Source: Eutypa lata (lineage: Eukaryota; Ascomycota; Sordariomycetes; Xylariales; Diatrypaceae). From it: a DNA stretch of 64,000 bases. The DNA is taken from assembly GCA_022661535.1 (NCBI GenBank), contig JAKULF010000005.1, positions 186,001 through 250,000 on the forward strand. The letters are read 5' to 3'. Numbering within the stretch: the first letter of the stretch is position 1; the number at the start of each line of letters is the position of its first letter. The position numbers were made by a program, and so were the translations under genes. This document shows positions 38,207-49,414 of the stretch, one piece after another. The notes beneath the pieces are model-generated. The model was not told the origin of the DNA. It saw only the letters and a program-made list of their open reading frames with translations, and ran no database searches.

Positions 38207-39919
38207 TCACCGTTCCATATTCCAATGGTCCGTTACCACAACTACACTAGCAAAGTTAGTCTTGAGGTGGGGCATAGGGAGAAAGGGTTGACAAACACAA
38301 TACCAAATAAAAATTTCCTGATACCGTAGCTTTTTGTCTTTCTTTTCAGTAGAGACGTCGTCGGAGTCCTTGCCTGTGAATACTGAGGAGAAAGACGTGG
38401 GCCATGTGGGCTTCAACCTCCCTCTTTTTTGAGATATAGGAAGTTGAATGCTTTCTTCTTTCGGAAGGATATTGTTCATAACACTTTTGCTAGTTGTGTT
38501 GCGACTTGTCAAATTGCGAACTTCATCTATAGGTAGAGGTAAAAAGACTAGGGATATATCCCTCAAATGCCCGGATACGTGTGTGAAATAGTCATTTGGT
38601 GTATATAAAACATGGCCGTCAAGGCAAAAAGGACACGCATCTCCATGCCATGTGGATGAACGATGACTCAATTCGTGACTCTTCCATTCAAGAAACGAGT
38701 GACTGAAATTACTTGTCCCTGGCGTGAGTGGCATCTCGCAGCTTTCAATAGTGCAGATGTATGGATTTAGATCCGCGAATATATGTTCCCTGTGAAGCAT
38801 TAGTAGGGTTGCACATTATTAAGTCTGCAGATTTACTTACTCCCACTGAGATAGATGGGTGATGTTGATTAGATGTGTAGAACAGAGAGGGCAGTTGAAA
38901 GGCTGACCCAAGGATGCTCCTGGCGGTAACAGAGGCACCTGTTGGTCGTCTTTACTCTTCATAGGTGCGAAGGTGTTGAACGTAACATCTTTATATCCCG
39001 TGCTTGAATTCTCTGATGCAGTGGGTAATGGATCGTTCAACAGTGACTTCGCTGGTAGTTGTCGTGCGTTTGAGCTTGTGGCTATGTTAGGACGAGACGA
39101 TATTGATTCTGGGGCTTTGGGTAATGCCAACCTCGCCGATCTCCGCCATTTCTTGCTTCCTGGACCTATCTCGGAGACATCTTCATCACTTTTCTGCTGC
39201 TGATTATTGGTCATGGATATTATTAACGTCGAGCGGATGGCGTTGACTTCGCCTAGCCTCTCAACTATCTTCTGCGGTAGTCTGGGGTACTCATTTCGAA
39301 TACTGTGACAATATAGAAGTGCTTCAGGAGAGGAAACTTCGAACAACTTAGTCGATTCAACAGTACCTGGATTGGTACCCCCGCTATTTGGTACGTCGTC
39401 CAAAACGAGTGAGAGGTCCATCAAGCAATCAACAAGTGCCTGAAGTTCCTCGAATACCGCAGGAAGGTCGTCAAGTATCGTGTCGCTTCCAACAATATCA
39501 TTACTAGGAAAGTTGCCATCTTCGCCAATCTCAAGTGAAGCCGTCACAAAATGCTGACCAAGCTCTTTATAATGCACCAGGAAAGCTGGTATATCATGCT
39601 CCGGTAGGAAAGCTGGAAGAAGTGTATGATGAATGAGGGAACCCATCTCATAAAGCCTAGCAATGACGGCTTGTCTAAGTTCTGGTGATTGTGAAAGTGT
39701 CTCGTCTAGGTGGCCATCCAACACTGAGAGCCCATCACCCCATAGATGAAGTCGTTCGAGTTCATCACGGAAGAACTTGGAATACTCATGTGAGCTATTT
39801 TCCTTTTGGGGGGATCGAGCTAGGTGGGAGAACGAATACACGATTGAGCTGTACAAGTCGACAGAGAGCCCAGCATCAGGCCTTTTGCTAGGTATCCCAG
39901 TGCTTTGAGAAGTATCCAT
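38207..39919 (-). CDS. AcuF-like C2H2-type zinc-finger protein
   Basis: Two exons (39919-38841, 38789-38207) with a 51-nt GTAAGT/CAG intron give 553 residues. The first ~230 residues are helical (YSFSHLARSP, FFRDELERLHLWG, LPAVFEELQALVDCLMDL), followed by a disordered Ser-rich linker with basic KKWRRSARLALPK. The zinc-finger block starts FNCPLC and crosses the intron: SQWEEHIFADLNPYIC, then CTIESC, WKSHELSHRS, DACPFC and FTHVSGHLRDISLVFLPLP. This architecture is common in Pezizomycotina, where it is often labelled 'oxidoreductase acuF-like C2H2 zinc finger'; no oxidoreductase domain is visible, so that label should not be taken as function. Such proteins expand together with NLR-like families. 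The exact C-terminus after residue ~490 is unsure because another small intron is possible. It is divergent from the DUF7580-like gene 431 bp away. Confidence 0.75.
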
Positions 39920-40350
39920 TTATTTCGGCCTCGATAGAGAAGTTTGCCATGAGTTTAGAATCTATCATCTATAGTTGCAGATATATGGGAATAAAAAATG
40001 AAGTGCCGAGGAGCCGCTACTTCTGAGGTATTTTCTTTATTGACAGCCTTGCCTCCGATGACGACATCCTTGGGTAGCACTGCAGCTGACAAGTCAGCAA
40101 ATATCCTTGGACAGTACTGCATCTGGCAAGTCATCAGGCAACCACAAGGCATCCAGGTAAATACATAACGTCATGTGTAGGTGTCGAGGACACGGGGTGT
40201 AGAAGTGTCCCACGTAAAGCCTGCCTAATCATAATCAACCCATTTGACCATTTCTTGCATTTGAGGTAGGAAGAGGTTGCCTAGTATCAACGCCAGTCTG
40301 CGATACAGCATTTACTAAATATATGGGCAAAGGTCAATTCATCACTGATT
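39920..40350. promoter_or_regulatory. Divergent intergenic region, zinc-finger and DUF7580-like genes
   Basis: A 431-bp spacer that must hold both promoters. A short minus-strand open frame at 39955-40152 has no recognisable domain. No clear motif found. Confidence 0.3.
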
Positions 40351-42589
40351 ATGAGTCTAGAAATAGTAGGGATTGTCCTTGGGGCTATCCCTCTCGTCGT
40401 TCACGCCTATAGCCGTTCAATATCTATTATCAAAACACTGACGGCTAGGCAAGAATTCCTCTCTCAGTTGAACAAATTTAGGTCCAACCTTGACACTCAA
40501 AGAGTCATCTTTCAGACAAACGCTATTATTTTACAATCTGTGATTACTAAGCAAGAACTCAAAGATCTTGACACGCAATGTGGCGGTCTTGGACAGGTTC
40601 GCCCAGGGCCAAACGTTGAGGTTGAGGAAGATCATGCAAATAAAGCCGATCATCTTAAGGACCTATTGCAATGTTGCAAAAATACTTTGGAGCAGATTCG
40701 GCAGAGCCTATATACCCTGAGTACAAAACTAGGGGCGTTAGTGCGAGACGAATGTGAAGATACGGTGAGCTCAACAAGCTGTCCTCTACCATATTCTCGC
40801 CCTGATAGCTGGCCTACCTTTTCACTTTCAGGCCATTGCATTTATGCTACTCTTATGTGCAAGTTCTTGCCCCTGATAAAGTCTACACTCATGCCAAAGG
40901 TCATACAATAATTAGCTCGTTCTACACCATTTAAACGATCCCAGTCTCCTAACGTTTAACATTCAACTAGGCTGAAGTCGTCTTCCGCCCCTGCTGGGCA
41001 GACTTCAGAACTGAAATAAAATGTATAGACAGCTAACTCTTAGTATTTGATAGCAGAAGGGTGCAAAAGAAGATAGTGCGAGATGGAGGGCCAGATTTGC
41101 TCTTGAAAAGCCTCATATCGAACATGATATCAAAGAGCTCTATCACTTGAACAATACTTTCACCACTCTGGGGAAACAGATCTCCACAATCTTGAAGATT
41201 TCGGACCATAATCACCAGGGATTTGCAACGACCGTCGAAGCTAGGAAAGTAGGGAAGATGGATTTGAGAGTCTATAGACGCACACGATCTGCATCTACGA
41301 GACTGTATACAACAATTTCGACTCAGTGGACTTGCGGGATGCATGAGCAGCATAGCATCAATATGTGTCCATCTGAATACGAAAGCAACACAGACTCTCC
41401 ACACCGTACGAAGTTCGTCCTTGCTATCAAACCCCGCGAGGACCGTCCTTGTCAAAAAGAGACGATGTGGTTAGATGTTATTGAAACAGAAAACCAAGGA
41501 AGCTCTGAGGACAGTGATTGTGGAAGTGTACCATCCGATCAGACAAGGAATGCTAAGCGCTACAAGACAGATGGACTCCAAGATTTTGCCGCTTTTCTTG
41601 AACAGGGTCCACGGAAAGTCGTGGTGGAACGAGGAGATCAGCGAAAACGAAATTCACGAAAACGACCACCTAATACTATTTACTCCCTTCCCAATACAAA
41701 GTTGAAAATCGTAGATCTACAGAACGAGCCTGCAGGCTTAACGCAATCTCAACCCATTTTGGATCTCCAAGGACTCACCTCAGACCTACATAGTGTCAGC
41801 AACCACTGCCTATATTTTCAGAATGATTGTAACCATGACAGGCCACGTATGAATTTGGCATATTTCTCAGAAACCTATATCCAGCGGTTTTCCCGATCAC
41901 TTTCCGCGCAGAATGCACACAATCAATCCAGCTCTCTCTATGATCTGGTGACCGACGGCTCTGACAATGACCCGATATATGCTTTCTCACCAGGCACAAC
42001 TCTCGATATAGGCATAGCATTAGCCAAAGCTGTCTTACATTTTTATTGCACAGCATGGCTGCCAGAAGACTGGGGAAGCAGGGACATTCACTTCTTCAAT
42101 ATCGCGCCAAATTCGGAGGCACAATGGAATTTGCAGCGACCTTATTTGACATTGAACTTCATGAAGCATGAGAATGATAAGGGGAAAGGAAAGCAGAAAG
42201 TCACAGCTGAGGCGATAGGGTCTGTCCAACGTCCCATACCTTGTCAGACCAGCTTTGTAGAGGACTTTCAACGTGCTCGAAACCCAACATTATTCAGACT
42301 TGGCGTTATACTTCTTGAAGTCGGACACTCATAACCCTGGGAGACTCTTCGACAAAAAACCTCCCGCCAGCCATCAGACTACCTTGCCGCTGAACAACTG
42401 TCGAGGGAACTATTGAGGCCTATGGGTCCGGCTTATTCACGCATCGTACGGAAATGTTTGGGTTGTGATTTTGGGGTGGGAGAGACCGATTTGGACCATG
42501 AAGAACTCCAACAGACATACATTAACCAGGTTATAGAGGTGTTAGAGAATACCAAGCAGAGATTAGAAGGGCATAGCCGTAATGGATAG
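40351..42589 (+). CDS. DUF7580-like NLR-associated protein, interrupted by in-frame TAA
   Basis: Exons 40351-40764 and 41054 onward (289-nt intron, GTGAGC/TAG). The N-terminus, MSLEIVGIVLGAIPLVVHAY, and the long helical region with KKN-type turns resemble fungal proteins carrying DUF7580, related in style to HeLo-type domains. Further on come IALAKAVLHFYCTAWLPEDWG and LFRLGVILLEVGHS, typical of the C-terminal half. Reading stops at TAA 42332-42334 (564 residues), yet the same frame continues with PWETLRQ, SDYLAAEQLSREL, YSRIVRKCLGCDFG and LQQTYINQVIEVLENTK to a TAG at 42587-42589, which is the expected family ending. So the gene is either truncated by a nonsense change, read through, or spliced by a weak 51-nt intron (42320-42370, donor GTCGGA, acceptor CCAG) that is in phase and removes the stop. 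The product may take part in non-self sensing or cell death; this is inferred from family context. Confidence 0.6.
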
Positions 42590-42773
42590 CATTTATTACG
42601 AGACATTTTACTACATAAGAAGTTTTCTACGAGGCTCCTAGGGTATTGGGCTAAAACTCTTTTGGCACCATAATTTGAATCTGACTATTTGAACTTAATC
42701 CATGCGTTCAATAATAAAACCGGAAGTACTGTCTCCCGACGTTGCTTAACTCGCAGATTTCGTAATCTTACAT

Positions 42774-44395
42774 TTAATTGACACAAACACACTCTGCAAA
42801 ATCCTCAACATCTGGTGAGTAGGGGACTGTACCTCCCAGCACGGTCTTTTCCTTCCCCTCATCCATACCTTCCCGAAGGATCTCAACCTGTCTCTTGATC
42901 TCAACCCACAACACTAGCTTGTTCAAGTCGCTATCGCCACCCAAGGAGTGAACACTAAGCCACCCATCGCCCAAGTCCTCGGTGCACTCCTCTTCCTCCG
43001 AAACTTGCCTTTCTGACCTTCTTGCAATCGCGAGCAGCGCTGCCACGAAGGCTTCCTGCATATACGCGAAGCTGAACTTGTCAGTGATCTCCGCGATTGC
43101 CTTGTTTAGCTTATCGGGGAAGTCGATCTCCTTGTTGTCGGCAAGCTTAGACTGCCAGAACTTGCAGTACGCGATTCTCTCCTGCAAGTTCGGGTCCGCG
43201 AAGTAGTACTTCCTGTCAAAACGTGAAGGTCGTTTCTAGTTGAAAATAAGTCAGTTAAACGAGTTTTCTGAGGGTCGAGGTTGGTTACTTACCGAGATAC
43301 CCGGATCTAGACGATCAAGATGGTTGGTGCTGCCAATCATGAAGATACCGTCGTTGTTCTTCAGCCCATCAACCTCATTCAAGAAGTAGCTTCGGACGTT
43401 GTCGGAGACTATCGTATCGAGATCTTCGAAGACGAGATAACAAGGGGCGAACTGTCGTGCTCGGTTGAATATCTGTTTGATTGAGTATTCCGGACCATTG
43501 TACTATGTTGAGGACGACAGGAATCAGCAAGGGCCAACAAACGTACAATTCGACATTGACCTACAGATGCTAAAGTTCGCACATATAGCGTAGGGATTGG
43601 GTCTTTTCGGGTATAGAGCGTGTTCATCATCGCCTTGATCGAGATGGTCTTCCCATTGCCAGGTGGACCATGGTAGATGATGCCTCGCTTCCATGGAACT
43701 TTAAGTCTGTCGTAGGTTTCTCTCGAGTCGAAGAAGGATAGATGGTCGTCAATGATAGTCTTTTTCATATTCTCATCCATGATCACCGCGTCCCACGAAG
43801 CCTTGAGGACACTCTGGTATAGCTCGGGGCTCTTCTGCCAGTATCCCTGGTCGAAAACGAGGACCTCGTCGTGAAGGTCGGTTCCCCATTTTCCGGCCTC
43901 TAGTAGTAGCGCGTCGGCTTTGAGCCGGTCGGTAGTCAGGATGTAGCTGTTGAAATTGGACACTGGGTAGGACGTGTCTCTGCCATCTACGACGTAGAGG
44001 AGGAACTCTTCATTCTTCCACTTGTAGATGAACTTGCCGAAATTCAATTTCTCGACTAACCCGCCCATGCTACCATTGATCCGGCGGGCTGGGGGGTAGT
44101 ACATGGTCCATGAGAGTGGCGAAGACAGTTCATCTCCAGATTCTGTGATGGGTATGATGGTGGCATGTCCCGAAGCCGCATAGGCTAGCAAATTGACACT
44201 ATTGAGTGGCGCGACTATTAGTTCAAGATTGGGATACTGCTTCCTCAACGCTTCAGCGATAACTGTATCGGTGTGAATCCGCTGTCCCGAGGAATGCTCG
44301 TAGAACACCTGGGTTGTGCCATCGTGTGCAGCAGTCGCATCTGCCTCAGGCTTGGCTCTGTAGCCTTGCAAAAAGGGGTTCTCGTCCGCATCCAT
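42774..44395 (-). CDS. AAA+ ATPase, BCS1-like family
   Basis: Three exons (44395-43565, 43502-43293, 43235-42774) give 500 residues. The N-terminal ~220 residues form a fungal-specific region with no clear transmembrane helix. The AAA+ module covers about 225-420: Walker A GPPGNGKT at 243-250, Walker B in CYLVFEDLD (Glu303-Asp304), sensor 1 MIGSTN, and the arginine-finger segment RPSRFDRKY at the start of exon 3. Intron 1 uses GTAGGT, chosen because it alone keeps frame and joins TLAS to YNGPEYSIKQIF. The module is the type found in the BCS1 family, but the mitochondrial BCS1 N-terminal domain is not seen, so a role in complex III assembly is not supported. It probably remodels or unfolds protein partners using ATP. 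It converges on the DUF7580-like gene with about 185 bp between them. Confidence 0.88.
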
Positions 44396-45973
44396 CTTAA
44401 GATAGCATTAGTTCATTAGACTAAAAGAGCTTATCTTGAAGGGAGTGGGAAGTTATCGGATCTCGAGGAGCAATATGAAGGCTCCCGTAAATGGTTGCCT
44501 GAATGGATCGCCGGAGCCTTCCGCTACCTTGGCGGTGGTTGGATCCTCTGGACAATACGAATAGCGGGGAAGAGGATGCGCTGCGCCACTGCTTACAGGG
44601 ATCCCCACCATGAACGTAGTAGCTTTTAGCAAATAAACAGCCTGATATGCTGCGGAATAGTGCACATTCAACGTCATTCATATTGATTTAATCCGATCCT
44701 TCACCGTCTGCTTACCCAATCGTGACATGGTCTCACCAGTAGCACCGTGGCCCTGCCTGCCTGCTTACTGATCGACCTGTCTGGGCCATAATGCTGCTGT
44801 CCATATAAGGTCGCATTGGCAGAAGTGCATAAACGGTAGGTAGGTAGTTATGATGGCAAAGTTAACTTCGCAATAGGGCTAGGATGGATCATAACATCGA
44901 TTTGATATCGCTAAGAGTTCCCCCTCTACGGTTAATTTAAGACGCTCAGCTATAGTCGGGATACTAACCCGTACGCAGCTGATATTGGAACATCTTAGGT
45001 TATAATTACGGAATAACGTACAATAAGCACGGTTATTTCGACACAGAGGGCTATATATCAGAACCTAGAATATAACATTATAGCAGCCGAGATTTTGGCA
45101 ATACCTAGATAATATGGTGCATGTGGGAACCCGGGCGGTAGCGGGCCGGTGGCCGTCCCGGGCTTCTGGGGTTTTAATACCGGCCGGTCGGTCCGGCACC
45201 ACTCCGTTGCTAGCCTTTCCAGCCGAGGTGAAGGAGCCGAAAAGTCGTTCATCTCCGCTTTTTAGTTGAACTCTATGCCCGGCTTCTGTGCCTTCATGCG
45301 CGTGCTGCTACTATGGAATAAAGGCATCCTCCACTTAGATATTCCTAGGTAAACGCCCTGATTACACCGTGAATATATTCTATTATATACCGGAACATAT
45401 CCCTTTGTGGATATCTCCATAGTTGGATCTCGCAGCAATATATCTTCGCCCCAATTATCCCTATTAATCACCCTTGCTAGTCTGTAGAATACATGGCTTG
45501 GTCCCAACTCGACCAGTTTGTCGATTAGTGCTCGCGAGACCGTCTTGCTATCTGACTGATGACGAGTCGGAAGTCGCTGAATCGCTGAGTGGGAGGATGA
45601 GGGAGATTTGGTAGAGGGCATGGAAATAACTACATATATGAGCTTCATCCATAAGGTCGAATACAATATTGCCGCCTAGGCCGATCCATATCTTAGAGAC
45701 CTCGATCTAACCACCTCCGTGGCAGATCGACATCTTAAATGTTCCGGAGAGTCCTTGCTGTGTACGGAGGGTAGGGGGGCGCTCCGGAGATAACGGAGAT
45801 AGTATGAACGGCGTCCGCGGGGCCCGTCCGGAATTGATTCGTACGCCTTAATCGTCTCGAAGTACTTTGCAGCCCCAGCTGACTGATAGATCGCTCGAAA
45901 CAAGCATCAACTATTCCAACCGTGTCTACCACGTCTCAGCTGAGTCTATTTATTAGCAGCTCTGCGATAAATC
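44396..45973. other. Divergent intergenic region with doubtful small ORFs
   Basis: About 1.6 kb between the ATPase (-) and the regulator gene (+). A minus-strand frame from about 45650 to 45262 ends in TAA and continues in the same frame to 45058 with a Pro/Arg-rich, GC-rich section; no family is recognised. CCTG and GGTAGGTAGGT runs occur near 44757 and 44836. A further small minus-strand frame (44677-44453) precedes the ATPase start. None is supported as a gene. Confidence 0.35.
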
Positions 45974-47533
45974 ATGAATTTTACATTCGTGGAGAATGGA
46001 AACCTCGATAGATCGGCTCGGAAACGGATACGTAGTCATGTTATGAAAGGGAAGAACCGCAAGCCACAACCTCTAGGCCCACGGAAGCGGTACTTACGCG
46101 ACGACGATACTAGTAACAATGTTATACCAGAACCCGACGACCACACCCTCGCTCAAGCACTTGAGATTGCCATAACTTCAGTTTCAGGTACCGTCGGGGA
46201 CTCATTTTCTACTCTGACATTCCCTTGCCGGGTGCAGCCGTATATGAGAGATCTCTTCTGCCAAAGTCAGCATGCAACACCATCTCTGTTCAAAGCTTGT
46301 GGGCTTGGCTAATTGAGCTCAGTGGTGTATCTTAATGGCGAGGGACTGTATCCGACCGACTTTTGTCTTCCTCCAGATGTTAACAAAGCCTTGTGGGGAC
46401 AATGTCTTATGAGCGATGAAGCCTGTAAGCCTTCTTACCCGATTCTTGTGGTGTAGTGTTGATCGGTGATGATGAGTCCCTAGTCTTTTATAGCACGCTC
46501 GCCATGTCTGAGGTGTGTCTAGACGTGCGGCTTGGCAGAGAGGAAACTTCGCCACGAGCACTGCACAACCTCTCGAATACGTATCGGTGTCTCGGCCAAA
46601 GCCTGCAGAAATACGGCACCTCGGCTATTTCAGTGGTTGCCACGGTTATGAATCTAGCCCTACACGAAGACTTCAGAGGTCAGCCGAGCAGGAGTGCCGT
46701 GCATATCGATGCTCTTCAGCAGATGGTAGACTCACATGGCGGCATCGCCCAGTTTCAAGCTCCTCAGGAGCTCTTGCACAAGATATGCAGGTATGGACTC
46801 AAGTTCCACGCCATTGCTTGGAGTAGAGCTGATTATGTGATGCAGGGCCGACATTGAGTATGCGCTACACAATGGTTCTACGCCACGGTTTTACCGGGAT
46901 GAGTTCCCCCGCAATACGGTTAAGTCCATGTTGGACCATACATTACGGTTAAAAGCCAATTCATGCACTGGGAACGATGTACAGATCGACGATATAGTTA
47001 TACGAGGGGTCTTTCTAGACTTGACTAGAGTGTCTCGTCTCCTCGATCGTGATCGATCATGCTTCAGGTTGGAGCCTCTCACATATCAAGAAATATTGAT
47101 ATCTGTGGTTTACCGACTACTCTATCGATGCGCACTAGCCGGGGATAGACTAGACAATGTAAACGATAACGCATGTCACCTTGGCATCCTCGCCCTGATG
47201 ACTACTTTGTTCTTCCAACATGGCCGCCGGTTGCGAATATCGTACGCTCTGCTCGCCAAAAAGCTCCGCAACGCTACTGAAAGCATGGCAGGTCAAGGCT
47301 TGATGGGTTCTACAATGTTTCTTTGGCTACTGTTTGTCGGTGGGATCTCCGTATTTGATGCCAAGGATAGGGATTGGCTTCTTCCTCGGATCAGGGAATG
47401 TCTCTCAATCCACGACATAGACAACTGGGAACACGCGCGGCAGAGGATCAGAGAGCTGCCTTGGTTTAATACGGTTCATGATATACCCGCCGAGGAACTA
47501 TGGAAGGCTACCTGGGATATACAAGAATGTTGA
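45974..47533 (+). CDS. Fungal-specific transcription factor domain protein (PF11951-like)
   Basis: Four exons (45974-46265, 46323-46424, 46484-46790, 46846-47533) encode 462 residues. The start MNFTFVENG followed by RKRIRSHVMKGKNRK is the usual opening of fungal proteins with the fungal_trans_2 type regulatory domain but no Zn2Cys6 cluster. The body fits that fold: FCQMVYLNGEGLYPTDFC, MSDEAFFYSTLAMSEVCLDV, AVHIDALQQMVDSHGGI, KICRADIEYALHNG and a C-terminal WDIQEC. The three introns are 57, 59 and 55 nt; each removes an in-frame stop or frame change and rebuilds family motifs. Such proteins are thought to act in the nucleus as regulators, possibly through a partner that binds DNA. It lies next to the first gene of the oxidoreductase cluster, with only 84 bp to the dehydrogenase 3' end, and may regulate it; this is inference. 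Confidence 0.8.
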
Positions 47534-47617
47534 CGTAAAAAAATAGACTCAAAAAAATACAGGGCTTATTATACGAACGAATATCTACACAATTACCAAA
47601 CCAAAGGAAGAAAAGGC

Positions 47618-48709
47618 CTAGAACCATCCGGGGTGGACAGCATCCAGCTTCTTAGTGAGACTTTCCCAGACCCGCTTCTGTATGCTCTGCCCAGAGGCAT
47701 TCGTGATCCATTTGGCATTAGTGACTCGGTAACTATTGGGTAGTGTCAGAAATCATCTCGTACACGAACTAATATGAAAGGGGATACCTCTTACTCTCTA
47801 ATCATGCAATCCGACAAGTACTTGCCGTGGCTCTCCTTGCCAGCCACGGTCGCATACATCAGGTTCCTGCTGCCCATTTCCGCCGTCCTACCAAGAAGAA
47901 AATTCGCGGTAGTAATAGCCATCCGCAACCCGAAGCTCGCGTTGCGGCTCAGGTCGGTCTTGCACAGTCCCGGGTTCACGTAGTTGATGACCACGCCAGT
48001 CTCCGATGGAAGACGATGGGAGGCGAACTCTCGCAGGGCATATAGCTCCAACAACTTGGTGGTTGGGTACCTTCAGGGGTGATTAATAGTTGGGTCACCC
48101 CGCCTAGGGAATATCGGGGGGAGCAAGCACTTACCTTTGCTCGATTGAACCTCGGGTCAGACTCTCGAATATGTCTCCATTCACCTTTTCAAGTACCCCT
48201 TTGACTTGAAAAGCCGTCTCGCTCCCCACAAGAACCAGATGCGGCGTGATGTTAAACTGCTGTGCGCTCTGCTGCAGCTTGGGCAGCACCAACGATGCCA
48301 AGAGCAAGGTGCTGACGACATTGACGGTGATAGAAGTCTCTAGCCCCTCCGACATGGTCTTCTGCAGCATCGCCACGCCGGCATTCTCTATGATAGCGTC
48401 GACCCGATCGAGGGTATCGACCCTCTTGGCAAAGTTGTTGACGGACTGAAACGACGCGAGGTCTAGTTGCCAGACGTCGACGATGCCCCTGCGGCCTACC
48501 TCGGCCTCGATCTTTGCTTTGGCATCCTCGCCTTTGCTCAGGGACCGGACGCCTATGATGACCTTCTTGGCTTGGAGTTGTACCAGGTGTTTCGCAGCTT
48601 CGAAGCCCAGACCCGTGTTGGCGCCGGTGACTATGTATGTACCTCCCGCGCAGTCGTTGGCGGTAGGCACTAGAGGCAGATGCCTATACTGATCTCTGAC
48701 CATTTCCAT
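47618..48709 (-). CDS. Short-chain dehydrogenase/reductase
   Basis: Three exons (48709-48135, 48070-47795, 47732-47618) give 321 residues. The Rossmann cofactor motif is TGANTGLG near residue 30; an Asn-Ala-Gly element appears as IIENAG; the catalytic serine is in LVLVGSETAF; and the catalytic YPTTK (Tyr193, Lys197) is assembled exactly at intron 1. Arg in VIIGVRSLSKG after strand 2 suggests NADP(H) preference. The last exon adds KWITNASGQSIQKRVWESL, the normal tail of this retinol-dehydrogenase-like group of fungal SDRs. No signal peptide. Expected reaction: reversible oxidation of a hydroxyl or reduction of a ketone, substrate unknown. It is divergent from P450 A with a 705-bp shared spacer, which fits co-regulation in a secondary-metabolite cluster. 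Introns are 64 and 62 nt with consensus GTAAG donors. Confidence 0.9.
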
Positions 48710-49414
48710 TTTGAATGTAGTGTTGTTGGGGAATGTTGTGAGAGCTGTTAGTTAGCTGGCAGTAAGAGACGGCCATTACCACGCCCTTTATACATGTCGG
48801 AAACCCATAGGAGGGTTCCATCGGTTCGCTTGAAAGTCCCGAAGTCCGTTAATTCCATTACATACGGTAGAGGAAATAGTAGAAAGATTCCGCAATGTCC
48901 ATATGATACCACGTTGTCACCCGCTCAGCCGCTGTAATAAGACGATGATGGCTTTGTTAGTTCTGATTGGTCAACCGGACAGAAAGAGGCTCCACCTCGA
49001 CTGAAGTCTTCTTTGGGACTAGCGTATCTTGCTCACAGGGGAAGGGAGATGATGCGCCAACCAACAACATCATCTATGTCACAACACCATCATACGAAAA
49101 TGTACTAACATGCACCTTAGATGACCCAACTGATGGCCGATGTGAGCCCCGCTTGCAACTGTAGCGCCCTTTATAACGTTCTCCTATGAGCCAATTTGAG
49201 TATACTTCCAGCCAAATTACTATCCACCATATCTTCGCAGTTTCCCTTCGACCACACGAACGAAAACATAGCCTCGTCAAGTGTAATAGAATTACCGCTC
49301 TGTGTCTGTTTCTTATACAAATATTCGTGGCTCGTGGCTCGCCACAGTGGACATTTGTGAACGTCATTTCAAGTGAATTGCGTCTAAACAGTTGATTCGA
49401 ATTGTTTATCGAGA
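48710..49414. promoter_or_regulatory. Shared divergent promoter region, SDR and P450 A
   Basis: A 705-bp spacer between two divergent oxidoreductase genes. No gene found. I looked for CGG/CCG half-site palindromes and found no convincing one. Confidence 0.35.

Noticed and set aside
44453..44677. 75-codon ATG frame upstream of the AAA+ ATPase start
   Set aside because: No recognisable domain and no in-phase splice to the ATPase; the ATPase ATG at 44395 is sufficient.
46310..46312. In-frame TAA as evidence that the regulator gene is a pseudogene
   Set aside because: A 57-nt intron (46266-46322, GTCAGC/CAG) removes it and gives the expected FCQMVYLNGEGLYP.
46425..46456. 32-nt intron in the regulator gene
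   Set aside because: Too short for a fungal intron; the acceptor at 46483 gives 59 nt and the better junction MSDEAFFYSTLAMS.
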